From assembly GCA_903865775.1 (NCBI GenBank), contig CAIPKZ010000321.1, positions 1-51,026 of the forward strand: a stretch of 51,026 nucleotides of DNA, read 5' to 3'. The notes under the pieces were generated by a model. The model worked only from the letters and a program-made list of their open reading frames with translations. It was not told where the DNA came from and made no database searches. The first letter of the stretch is position 1; every line of letters starts with the position of its first letter. This document shows, one piece after another, positions 1-8,588 of this stretch. This stretch comes from an uncultured Prolixibacteraceae bacterium. GTDB lineage: Bacteria > Bacteroidota > Bacteroidia > Bacteroidales > Prolixibacteraceae. The position numbers and the translations under genes were made by a program.

Positions 1-519
1 AGTTCAGAAAATATGAATGTGATTGTTTCGGGTACCACATTTAATTGCAATGCCTATCCTGAAGACAAGGAAATACAGGTTGTTCTGGTTGAGGGGCAGA
101 TTACCCTGGCAAATTCAAGCAGTACCGTTGTAGAAGAGCTCGAACCAGGCGAGTTAGCCTCGTTTAAAAAAGATATCCAGTTGATTACCAAAACAAAAAC
201 AGATTTGCAAAAATACATTGCCTGGAAGAGCGGCAAACTGATGTTTCGTGAAGACCGCATGGATTTGGTGGTCGAAAAGTTGGAACGTTGGTATAATGTT
301 GATATAGAAATAAAAGATAAGGAAATTTCTGATTATATTTACACTGCTACATTCATCGACGAAAGTCTGGACCAGGTTCTGAAAATGCTATCATTATCAG
401 CACCAATTAATTATACGGTTTCGGAACGAAGTAAACAAGGTGACGAAACCTTTGCCAAACAAACTGTAAAACTTTTCCGAAAGGGACAAAATAACCCAAA
501 TAAACAAGTAAAACTTTGA
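1..519 (+). CDS. FecR-family anti-sigma factor, C-terminal part
   Basis: The frame is open from base 1, so the ORF-track ATG at 13 is internal and the 5' end lies outside the window. The visible part has the FecR beta-helical periplasmic region (a VLVEGQITL-type strand and LEPGELASF), then a C-terminal DUF4974-like segment beginning near YIAWKSGKLMFRE and running through DLVVEKLERWYNVDIEI. FecR proteins cross the inner membrane and control an ECF sigma factor in response to a TonB-dependent receptor. The next gene is a SusC-like receptor with an STN domain, which is the partner expected. The cognate sigma gene should lie just upstream, outside the window. Family call is firm; the specific signal is unknown. 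Confidence 0.9.
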   Translation, partial: SSENMNVIVSGTTFNCNAYPEDKEIQVVLVEGQITLANSSSTVVEELEPGELASFKKDIQLITKTKTDLQKYIAWKSGKLMFREDRMDLVVEKLERWYNVDIEIKDKEISDYIYTATFIDESLDQVLKMLSLSAPINYTVSERSKQGDETFAKQTVKLFRKGQNNPNKQVKL

Positions 520-700
520 AGCGGGCATGTTCCGTAGACCCAAAGGAGGATGGATATTTCTCCTGTGAGTTTAAGCATGCAGTTAAAAAACAAGATATTT
601 TGAGATGAAATAAAAAAAAAGAGAAGAAATGTTGCAACCATCTCTTCTCCAGTTAATTAATAAATATTGCCAATTTATTAACCGTAATCAAATCTAAAGT

Positions 701-3700
701 ATGAAAAAAAATCTATTCTTAAACAGAGCAAGGGGCTACCTGGCCTCCGGCTCCAAAGTATTCATGGTTATGAGACTAACCATGTACCTCCTCCTCCTCT
801 CTTTTATTCAGGCAGTTGCCGGAAATTCCTATTCACAAAGCACCAATCTTAGCGTTAAGTTAAATGATGTTAAAGTTAAGGAAGTGTTAAGCGTGATCGA
901 AGAGAAAAGTGAATTCTACTTCCTGTTCAACAGCAAACTTGTTGATGTTGAACGCAAGGTAGATATCAATGTTTCCAATCAGCAAATTGATAAAATCCTG
1001 AATAATTTGTTTGCAGGTTATAACGTGGGTTTTACCGTGATGGATCGTCAGATCATCATTCAGCCAAACGCTGTTCAGGAACAATCTGTTATGGTTGCAG
1101 GCAAAGTGGTTACCGGTGTTGTTAAAGATGCCACCGGCGAACCTCTCCCCGGAGTAACTGTGGTGGTAAAAGGAACAACACGCGGTGCGCTTACGGGCAT
1201 GAGCGGAGAATATAAGCTGGATGTGGCCGATGGCGACAAAGTGCTTATTTTCTCTTTTATTGGTATGAAGTCTCAGGAAGTTGCAATCGGAGCTCAAAGT
1301 ACCATTGATATCACCATGGCAGAAGACGTGGTTGGTGTAGACGAAGTTGTTGTTGTTGGTTATGGTGTTCAGCGGAAGGTAACTTCAACCGGCTCTGTAA
1401 CTTCAGCAAAAGGTGAAGAATTGTTGAAATCACCATCTACCAATTTATCGAACAATCTGATCGGCCGTATGCCTGGTCTGACCGCTGTTTCACGAAGTGG
1501 CGAACCTGGAAATGACGGTGCTACACTGCGAATTCGCGGTTCCAATACTTTAGGCGACAATAGTCCGCTGGTAGTAGTTGATGGAGTTGCCAACCGCGGT
1601 ATGGAACGTATCAATCCAAGCGAAATTGAAACCATAACTATTTTAAAAGATGCTTCTGCTGCTATTTACGGTTCTCAGGCAGCCAACGGGGTTATCCTGA
1701 TTACCACCAAACGTGGTACCATTGGAAAACCTAAAGTTACCATCAGCATGAATTCCGGAGTATCTCAACCTACACGTATTCCTCAGATGGCTGATGCAGC
1801 TCAATATTCTTCGATGCTGAATGAAATTAATTATTATAAAAATCCTGCAGGCGGTCGTTATTCGAAGTATTCTGCTCAGGATATTCAGCAATTCAGCGAT
1901 GGATCTGATCCTTGGGGACACGCAAACACTGATTGGTTCGGTGAAGTATTTAAAACCTGGACAGGCCAGAATCAGGAAACCGTTTCCCTTTCGGGTGGAA
2001 ATGAAAATATGAAATATTTCATATCATTGGGTGCCCAGTATGTCGACGGGATCTACAAAAACAGTGCAACCAATTACAAGCAATACGATTTCCGTACCAA
2101 TATCGATGGGAAAGTCAATAAATACATCGATGTTGCCTTTGACGTTGCAGGAAGGGAAGAAATACGGAATTACCCAACAGTTTCGGTTGAAAATACCTTT
2201 CGTATGCTGATGCGCGGAAAGCCAAACATGCCAGGTTACTGGCCGAATGGCGACCCCGGTCCGGACATTGAATATGGTTTTAACCCGGTAGTAACTTCTA
2301 CTTCAGCTACCGGTTACGATTTGGGAAAAACCTATGTTCTCGAAAGTAACTTACGTGCCAATATTACTGTTCCTTGGGTAAGTGGCTTAACAGTAACAAT
2401 GAATGGTTCTTTTGATAAAAACATTCTTTTCCATAAAAAATGGGAAACCCCATGGTATCTGTACACCTGGGATGGGAATGCTGACCATACCACAACAAAA
2501 GGCAAAAGAGGCCTGGATGCACCGCAATTATCAGAAAATATGACAGATGGACAACGTCTGTCAGGTAATGCATATGCTACCTACGATAAATCTATTGCTG
2601 AAATTCACAACATTAAAGTAATGGCTGGTGTCGAACGTAGAAGTGGTTTTTCGGATATGTTCAATGCGTTCCGTAAAAATTACATTTCGGGCGCTATCGA
2701 CCAGTTATTTGCCGGTGCTTCCGACCAATACATGTCGAACAGCGGTTCAGCCCTTCAGAGTGCATATATGAGTTATTTTGGCCGTGTGAATTATGACATG
2801 AGTAAAAAATATATGGCTGAATTTGTCTGGAGGTATGATGGTTCATATAAGTTCCCGCAGGCCAAACGATTTGGTTTCTTCCCCGGAATTTCTCTTGGAT
2901 GGCGTGCTTCAGACGAAAATTTCTGGAAAAACAACATCAGTGTTATCAATGATTTCAAACTTCGCGGATCCTGGGGTCAAACCGGTAACGACCGTATTAA
3001 TGAATATCAGTATCTTGCTACCTATGGTTTTCTTGATAACAAAACCTATGTTTATGGATCATCGGATGCCAAACTGCTGATTGAAACAAAAACACCAAAC
3101 ACACAGGTAACCTGGGAAGTTGCGAATCAGGCCAACATTGGTTTTGATGCTATTTTACTTGACAGTAAAATCTCTGTGACTGCAGATTATTTTAACAATG
3201 TCCGGTCTCAGATTTTGATTATGAGGAATGCATCGGTACCTGGTTCTACCGGTTTAACTTTGCCTCCTGAAAACATCGGAAAGGTGAAAAACAGTGGTTT
3301 TGAAGGAGCTGTTACTTACCACGGACAAGCCGGAGAATTTCAGTATGATCTGGGCGTGAATGCAAGTTATTCAAAGAATGAGATTGTTTTCTGGGACGAA
3401 ACTCCTGGTATACCAAGTTATCAGCAATCTACAGGACGACCAATGGGGTCAACCTTATATTACCAAGCCATCGGAATCTTTAAAGATCAGGCACAAATTG
3501 ATGCAACACCTCATTGGGCTGGTGCTCAACCCGGTGATGTTATTTTTGAAGATGTTGGTGGACCTGATGGTGTGCCTGATGGTGTTATCAACGGATTAGA
3601 CAAGGTAATGAATGAAAAGAATGACATGCCACGGTTCATTGGCGGTATTACTGCTTCATTAAAATATAAGGATTTTGATCTGAGCTTACTTTTTCAGGGA

Positions 3701-4087
3701 GCTACAGGTTCTGTACAATATGTAAGAGCAGAATCGGGTGAGATTGGAAACTATTATAAGGATTTTGCTGATAACCGATGGACTCCCGAAAATACCACTG
3801 CAACCTATCCGCGGGCATTTAACCGTGACGAGGAATACTGGGGAAGCCAGCTTAATACTTTCTGGTTACAGAACATGAATTATCTCCGTTTGAAAAACTT
3901 TGAACTTGGATATAATTTGCCTTCAGCTCTGAATAAGAAATTGGGACTTGGCAGCCTTCGCGTGTACATCAACGGTCAGAATGTATTCACTTTCACCAAA
4001 GAGAAACTTATTGATCCTGAACAACAGGCTGGAACAAATTATCCACTTCAAAGAGTTGTTAACGGTGGTATAACATTAACATTCTAA
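701..4087 (+). CDS. SusC/RagA-type TonB-dependent receptor with STN signalling domain
   Basis: 1128 residues. An N-terminal export signal with a hydrophobic stretch around residues 27-40 is followed by an STN (secretin/TonB short N-terminal) domain at about 49-122, a carboxypeptidase-regulatory-like domain at about 138-208 (GVVKDATGEPLPGVTV), a TonB-box-like DEVVVVGYG near 214-222, a plug domain (LRIRGSNTLGDNSPLVVVDG) and a long beta-barrel ending in an aromatic residue (GGITLTF). It should form the outer-membrane channel capped by the SusD protein 12 bp downstream. The STN domain and preceding FecR gene indicate control by an ECF sigma/anti-sigma switch. The ligand cannot be told from sequence: no glycosidase is linked to this pair. 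The 181-bp gap from fecR shows no TAnnTTTG promoter that I would call. Confidence 0.95.
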   Translation: MKKNLFLNRARGYLASGSKVFMVMRLTMYLLLLSFIQAVAGNSYSQSTNLSVKLNDVKVKEVLSVIEEKSEFYFLFNSKLVDVERKVDINVSNQQIDKILNNLFAGYNVGFTVMDRQIIIQPNAVQEQSVMVAGKVVTGVVKDATGEPLPGVTVVVKGTTRGALTGMSGEYKLDVADGDKVLIFSFIGMKSQEVAIGAQSTIDITMAEDVVGVDEVVVVGYGVQRKVTSTGSVTSAKGEELLKSPSTNLSNNLIGRMPGLTAVSRSGEPGNDGATLRIRGSNTLGDNSPLVVVDGVANRGMERINPSEIETITILKDASAAIYGSQAANGVILITTKRGTIGKPKVTISMNSGVSQPTRIPQMADAAQYSSMLNEINYYKNPAGGRYSKYSAQDIQQFSDGSDPWGHANTDWFGEVFKTWTGQNQETVSLSGGNENMKYFISLGAQYVDGIYKNSATNYKQYDFRTNIDGKVNKYIDVAFDVAGREEIRNYPTVSVENTFRMLMRGKPNMPGYWPNGDPGPDIEYGFNPVVTSTSATGYDLGKTYVLESNLRANITVPWVSGLTVTMNGSFDKNILFHKKWETPWYLYTWDGNADHTTTKGKRGLDAPQLSENMTDGQRLSGNAYATYDKSIAEIHNIKVMAGVERRSGFSDMFNAFRKNYISGAIDQLFAGASDQYMSNSGSALQSAYMSYFGRVNYDMSKKYMAEFVWRYDGSYKFPQAKRFGFFPGISLGWRASDENFWKNNISVINDFKLRGSWGQTGNDRINEYQYLATYGFLDNKTYVYGSSDAKLLIETKTPNTQVTWEVANQANIGFDAILLDSKISVTADYFNNVRSQILIMRNASVPGSTGLTLPPENIGKVKNSGFEGAVTYHGQAGEFQYDLGVNASYSKNEIVFWDETPGIPSYQQSTGRPMGSTLYYQAIGIFKDQAQIDATPHWAGAQPGDVIFEDVGGPDGVPDGVINGLDKVMNEKNDMPRFIGGITASLKYKDFDLSLLFQGATGSVQYVRAESGEIGNYYKDFADNRWTPENTTATYPRAFNRDEEYWGSQLNTFWLQNMNYLRLKNFELGYNLPSALNKKLGLGSLRVYINGQNVFTFTKEKLIDPEQQAGTNYPLQRVVNGGITLTF

Positions 4088-4099
4088 ACTGAAATAACA

Positions 4100-5959
4100 A
4101 TGAAAAAAATTCTTAATATATTGATGACTTTACTGGTCATCGCGAACCTGTTCTCCTCCTGCACAAGCAAGGATGAATTTCTAAATAAACAACCTTTGGG
4201 AGAATATTCCGAAGATGCGGTATGGGGCGATCCGGCCCTGGTTGAAACTTTTGTGAACACCATGTACCGTAATGCTTTGGGCTTTCCATTCGCTATCGAA
4301 CGTCTTTCTGATTATTCTGACGAATCTCACTTTACTCCCGACTGGGATGTTACCAACTTTAATAAAAGTTTGATGACTTCTGACGGACTTCAGGGTTGGT
4401 CAGTTGATTGGGGCAATGGCGATCCAACTGCTCATACATTGCATTACCGTTGGGATCCTTTGTATGCCAATGCCCGTCGTGCCAACATTTTCTTTTCAAG
4501 AATCAATGATGTTCCCGGAGACGAGGCAACGATTGCTAATTTGAAAGGACAGGCTTATTTCTTACGTGCATGGACCTATTTCTACCTGACAAACCTATAC
4601 GGTGGTGTGCCGATTATCACCAAAGTATATGGGTTAAACGACACGTATAATCTGCCAAGAAATACCTACGATGATTGTATCAAGTTCATTGTTGGTCAGA
4701 TCGATTCGGCAGCTATGAATTTGTCCGATACTTATGCAACCAATGGCCGTATTACAAAAGGTGCTGCTCTGGCATTTAAATCCAGGGTTTTACTTTATGC
4801 TGCGAGCGATATACACAACTCAGCAAAAAACAGCGTGGTTGCCAGTGGATTCTCAAAACCTGACTTATTAGGTTATACCGGTGGTGATGCAACTGCCCGT
4901 TGGACCGCTGCCAAAAATGCCGCGAAGGCCGTAATCGACTTGGGTAAATACAACTTGTATAAAGCGACTCCTACTGCAGGCGATTCTGTTGCCCAGAACT
5001 TTATTGAGTTGTTTACTTCAAAAGGAACTACCGAAGACATCCTTTTACAATTCTTCTCTCCAAAAACTGACGAAAGCTGGTCAGGATACAATCCTGGTAT
5101 ATATTGTGGACCGAACGGTTATCACAACTGGGGAAATAATTGTCCGCTGGGCGATTTGGTTGATGATTATGAAATGAAGGATGGAAGCACATTTGACTGG
5201 AGCAATGCAGTTCACAAATCCAATCCATACCTGAAACGTGATGCCCGTTTGTATTCTACTATTTTATACGAAGGTGTACAATGGAGGAAACGTCCGGATG
5301 ATGCATTAAAAATTGATCCGTACAGCAAAATTCAGGTGGGTCGTGTTTACGATCAATCAGGGAAAATGATCAAAGCTGGTCTGGATACCCGTGAAGGCCC
5401 GATTGAAGACTGGAATGGTGGAAAATCAGGATACTACGTTCGTAAATGGGTAGATCCAACTGTTGACCCACAGTATGTAAAACAGGATGTTCCATTCAAA
5501 CATCTGCGTTACGGAGAAATTCTGTTAAATTATGCCGAAGCTTGTATTGAGCTGGGCCAGGATGCCGAAGCCCGCACATACATTAACATGGTACGGACCC
5601 GTGCAGGACAACCAAATCTGGCAGCTTCATTGTCGGGTGATGCATTAAGGCAGGCATACCGCCACGAACGACGGATTGAATTTGCATACGAAGATCAACG
5701 CTTCTGGGATGTCCGTCGCTGGTTGATTGGTGAGGCAGCTTACCATCAAACCCACCGGGTAGATGTTCGTTATGTAACTTCTGCAGCTACTGTAGATAGC
5801 TACAGACAACCCGATGGTTCAACACACGGAGCTCCGATTTTCAGCAAAGAAGAACTCGGTGGCGATGCCAGAGCTTGGGATAAGAAAATATATTTCTTCC
5901 CAATCATGCGCAGTGAAATGAATAAGAACACCGACCTTGTTCAGAATCCAGGTTATTAG
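4100..5959 (+). CDS. SusD/RagB-family nutrient-binding outer-membrane lipoprotein
   Basis: 619 residues with a lipoprotein signal (hydrophobic stretch, then LFSSC with the lipidated Cys near residue 21). The mature protein has the SusD fold: TPR-like helices (AYFLRAWTYFYLTNLYGGVP is the typical N-terminal SusD signature) and the C-terminal RagB part (LRYGEILLNYAEACIELG, YRHERRIEFAYEDQRFWDVR). It starts 12 bp after the SusC-type gene and is presumably co-transcribed. The protein caps the receptor at the cell surface and captures the ligand. It ends just ahead of a strong terminator, so the unit is fecR-susC-susD. Substrate unknown. Confidence 0.95.
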   Translation: MKKILNILMTLLVIANLFSSCTSKDEFLNKQPLGEYSEDAVWGDPALVETFVNTMYRNALGFPFAIERLSDYSDESHFTPDWDVTNFNKSLMTSDGLQGWSVDWGNGDPTAHTLHYRWDPLYANARRANIFFSRINDVPGDEATIANLKGQAYFLRAWTYFYLTNLYGGVPIITKVYGLNDTYNLPRNTYDDCIKFIVGQIDSAAMNLSDTYATNGRITKGAALAFKSRVLLYAASDIHNSAKNSVVASGFSKPDLLGYTGGDATARWTAAKNAAKAVIDLGKYNLYKATPTAGDSVAQNFIELFTSKGTTEDILLQFFSPKTDESWSGYNPGIYCGPNGYHNWGNNCPLGDLVDDYEMKDGSTFDWSNAVHKSNPYLKRDARLYSTILYEGVQWRKRPDDALKIDPYSKIQVGRVYDQSGKMIKAGLDTREGPIEDWNGGKSGYYVRKWVDPTVDPQYVKQDVPFKHLRYGEILLNYAEACIELGQDAEARTYINMVRTRAGQPNLAASLSGDALRQAYRHERRIEFAYEDQRFWDVRRWLIGEAAYHQTHRVDVRYVTSAATVDSYRQPDGSTHGAPIFSKEELGGDARAWDKKIYFFPIMRSEMNKNTDLVQNPGY

Positions 5960-5980
5960 TATTCCTTTTTTATAATCACA

Positions 5981-6019
5981 AGGCAGGCAAGGCGTAAAAG
6001 CATTTGCCTGCCTTTTTTT
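5981..6019 (+). terminator. Rho-independent terminator of the first susCD unit
   Basis: A perfect 10-bp stem (AGGCAGGCAA with TTGCCTGCCT, 5981-5990 and 6004-6013), a 13-nt loop and a run of seven T, 21 bp after the SusD stop codon. Confidence 0.85.
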
Positions 6020-6690
6020 ATTGTTTGTTTGACGCGATTTTGTGGATTACATGATAATACAAGAGAAACACGTCAAGATGAGTTATTAAAACCTTGGTAA
6101 TTGGCTACGAATCCCATAAACCCAACTTTATTTACCTTATCATGACTCGATCTGATAAAACATCAGGAAATGCTCGTATTTCCCTGTTAAACTCATTTAC
6201 AAGTGATGTTTCGGCTGATGTAAACCGAGTTCGAAATATATCAAATGATAATACTTTGTAAATAAGGTAATAAGGTTGTTCTGTTTGGTGAATTGGTCTC
6301 TACTTAGGTTATAAAGCGCATGATACGATTTTAAACCTTTTTTTTTGAATCAAACCTTAGTAGAAATTATACGCACAAGTCCATACTACCTTATTAACTT
6401 GTTGTATTTCAATTGTTCGCTATATATTTTATATCGGACTCAGGTTATTTGCATGGCCAATTAACATCTGACATGGAAACAGAAATAGCGGTTGCCGTTT
6501 GTTGCCACCTGAATATACCGATAGCAAGCTTACCTGATTTTGTAGAAAAGTGAATGAGCAGAATCAACTGCAACAATCAGATTTAGTGGATATTCTATCT
6601 AATTCCAGACAGGGTTCCTGATTAATTTGCACCATCGAATTCTTATTTTTATCGTGTCAGGGCAAACATTCAATCCATATCCTATTGACG
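6020..6690. other. Long intergenic stretch without a convincing gene
   Basis: This AT-rich region separates the SusD terminator from the terminator of the opposing DUF6057 gene. The longest plus-strand start-to-stop stretch I traced is a 26-codon ORF at 6473-6553, and it matches nothing I recognise. ACCTTAT/ATAAGGT motifs recur near 6134, 6262 and 6388 in opposite orientations. It may be a decayed remnant, but no recognisable coding homology is visible. Confidence 0.5.
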
Positions 6691-6714
6691 AAAAATGCCG
6701 GAAGATACCGGCAT
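6691..6714 (-). terminator. Intrinsic terminator after the DUF6057 gene
   Basis: On the minus strand, a 7-bp stem (ATGCCGG/CCGGCAT, 6-nt loop) is followed by five T. It lies about 70 bp past the stop codon at 6785. A 9-bp outer inverted repeat (CCTATTGAC at 6681-6689, GTCAATAGG at 6756-6764) encloses it. Confidence 0.6.
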
Positions 6715-6784
6715 ATTGGAATTCTGGTTATATATGAAGTTTGTAAAGTCAGTTTGTCAATAGGTGGATGCTTATACAGGTATG

Positions 6785-8569
6785 CTACCGATAGAAAACA
6801 TAGTACCAGAAAGTATCTCCAAATTGTTTTCTTAAAACAGGCTCTGCTGCTGCAGCATTCGATCCGTATTGCTTGAAAACAGTCAGGTACTCTTTCCACC
6901 GAAGCAGGGTATTTGTATTCATCTGAATTCTTCCGGGTTCTGGTACTCCCATTTTTAAAGAAGGCAGTGCTGCGGCCACTTCTTCGATATGCACGGGCAG
7001 GCGGGTATATCCCAGCTGCTCCATTCTGGGCAGTTTCAGGGCAATTCCCTTGTAATCTTTATTCAGAAGCATAAATGCCAGCTTATATTCGAAAGCCTTT
7101 CTGTTCATCGAATCTTTTGCCAGAATTTGATCAACATTTAGGATAGGATTGTCGGTAAATGCAAAAAAATCTGCACTGATCTTATTTTTTCTTTTTTCGC
7201 CCAATCCTGAATCGGCATTTATTGCATTGTCATTAAACAACAGTTTTTCGAATTTTTCAGCTTCCCGCTGATAGAAAAACGTTTGCTTCAGAATGTCGGT
7301 ATATTTTGCCGCGACCCTGTAATTTCCAAGAATCAGTTCAGTTTTGATCAGCATTTTAAGTCCTTCGGGTGTGTGTCCTTTCATGACCATATTCTCGAAA
7401 GCCCAGCGGTATGCTTCGTTGATCATACCGATGGTATAGTAAAAATAACCGCCTCTTTTAAGGACTTCCTCCTCCATTTTCCATTTCAGAAAAAGTGTTT
7501 TGCCATCGGCACTTTGAGGAAAATGAAAGAGCAGATCGTTCAGCTTTCCGGTTTCGCAAAGTGCAATGTTGTTCAGGAATAAGGTCAGCGAATTGGTCGT
7601 TTTATTTTTCGTGTTGTAGGTAATCACTTCCTCAAATTTGTTCTCGTAAAACAGTTTTTCGACCTGGAAGTATTGTTTGCTTTTTTGATCGGATTGCTTC
7701 ATTCCGATTGCCGTCGCTGACAGGATAAACAGAGCTGAGAAAATCAGACTTCCGGATAGAGCTGAAAGGGAAAACTTTTCCGGTATTTTCAGTTTTATTA
7801 ATCCGATGAATGGCAGAATAGAAATAAGTGCTGCAACCGAAAGGAAAAGTTTGGTCTGCGAACCGGTGTTTAGTTCGGAATACGGGAAGATCAGCAGGGT
7901 TTGTGCGGTCTGAAAGAAGAGATATTCTTTAGATAGATAAAATGTGACGAGGATGATGCACCAGAGCGCAAAGATTTTAAGCAGGCCGATGCGATTTTTT
8001 TCAGCAATAAATCCAAGGCTGAGCATCAGAAAAAACAGCAGCGAAAAACCTCCGGAGACAAAATACCAGACTGGACTCAGCGCGACAGATATCCAGCCTT
8101 TGGTATATTTTGACAGGCACAGATGCAGATAAAATGCAACAACCTGAAGCAGCAATCCCAAACTATTGAATAGAAAATACCGATAATCGGTTTGCAGGTA
8201 GAAAAGTGCACCGCCCAGGATGAGAGGAATAAAAAAGGCTCTCTTCCCGGTGTAATTACCGATCATCTTGGCAACGGTAAGCAGGAGCAGAGTCGTGACT
8301 GCTGAGATAATTGCGGCACCGGCAAGTGGAAAAAAATACAAACTGGTCAGAAATTTGCCGAGGTAGATCAGCAGGGCGCCGGGCTGATTGAGATTTTCAC
8401 TCAGGAAATCAGTTGAACAAACGAAAAGAGCAGACTTTTCCTGAAAGAACTGAACGTAATCGGCGAAGTATCCGAAAAAAATAAACGGGCAAAGGAAGTA
8501 TATCAGATAAGGCAGAACGTTCAGGAAAATGTCCTTTTTTGATTTTGTTCGGTTCAGTTGGTTTTGCAT
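6785..8569 (-). CDS. DUF6057-family polytopic membrane protein
   Basis: I prefer the ATG at 8569 (594 residues, MQNQLNRTKSKK...). The track start at 8647 would overlap the upstream gene by 59 bp, whereas 8569 leaves a 19-bp gap. The N-terminal half is a series of hydrophobic segments, about ten across residues 15-310, separated by short basic loops. The C-terminal half (about 320-594) is soluble, helical and TPR-like (EEVITYNTKNKTTNSLTLFL, GNYRVAAKYTDIL), ending in FGDTFWYYVFYR. I assign it to DUF6057 from overall pattern; no biochemical function is established to my knowledge. It directly follows the heme-motif propeller lipoprotein and is probably co-transcribed with it, suggesting a joint envelope role. 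Confidence 0.75.
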   Translation of the reverse strand: MQNQLNRTKSKKDIFLNVLPYLIYFLCPFIFFGYFADYVQFFQEKSALFVCSTDFLSENLNQPGALLIYLGKFLTSLYFFPLAGAAIISAVTTLLLLTVAKMIGNYTGKRAFFIPLILGGALFYLQTDYRYFLFNSLGLLLQVVAFYLHLCLSKYTKGWISVALSPVWYFVSGGFSLLFFLMLSLGFIAEKNRIGLLKIFALWCIILVTFYLSKEYLFFQTAQTLLIFPYSELNTGSQTKLFLSVAALISILPFIGLIKLKIPEKFSLSALSGSLIFSALFILSATAIGMKQSDQKSKQYFQVEKLFYENKFEEVITYNTKNKTTNSLTLFLNNIALCETGKLNDLLFHFPQSADGKTLFLKWKMEEEVLKRGGYFYYTIGMINEAYRWAFENMVMKGHTPEGLKMLIKTELILGNYRVAAKYTDILKQTFFYQREAEKFEKLLFNDNAINADSGLGEKRKNKISADFFAFTDNPILNVDQILAKDSMNRKAFEYKLAFMLLNKDYKGIALKLPRMEQLGYTRLPVHIEEVAAALPSLKMGVPEPGRIQMNTNTLLRWKEYLTVFKQYGSNAAAAEPVLRKQFGDTFWYYVFYR

Positions 8570-8588
8570 GAAAAGGAATGTTTTGGAA

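Noticed and set aside
621-649. 7-bp hairpin GAGAAGA/TCTTCTC between fecR and the SusC-type gene
   Set aside because: The T-run lies on the minus-strand side, where no gene would need it; loop is 15 nt. Not called a terminator for fecR.
6473-6553. 26-codon ORF (METEIAVAVCC...) in the long intergenic region
   Set aside because: Too short, no recognised homology, no upstream promoter or neighbour to support it.
6657-6899. Overlapping ORFs of 63 and 80 codons on opposite strands
   Set aside because: They cross the terminator and the 3' end of the DUF6057 gene and lack family features; shadows.
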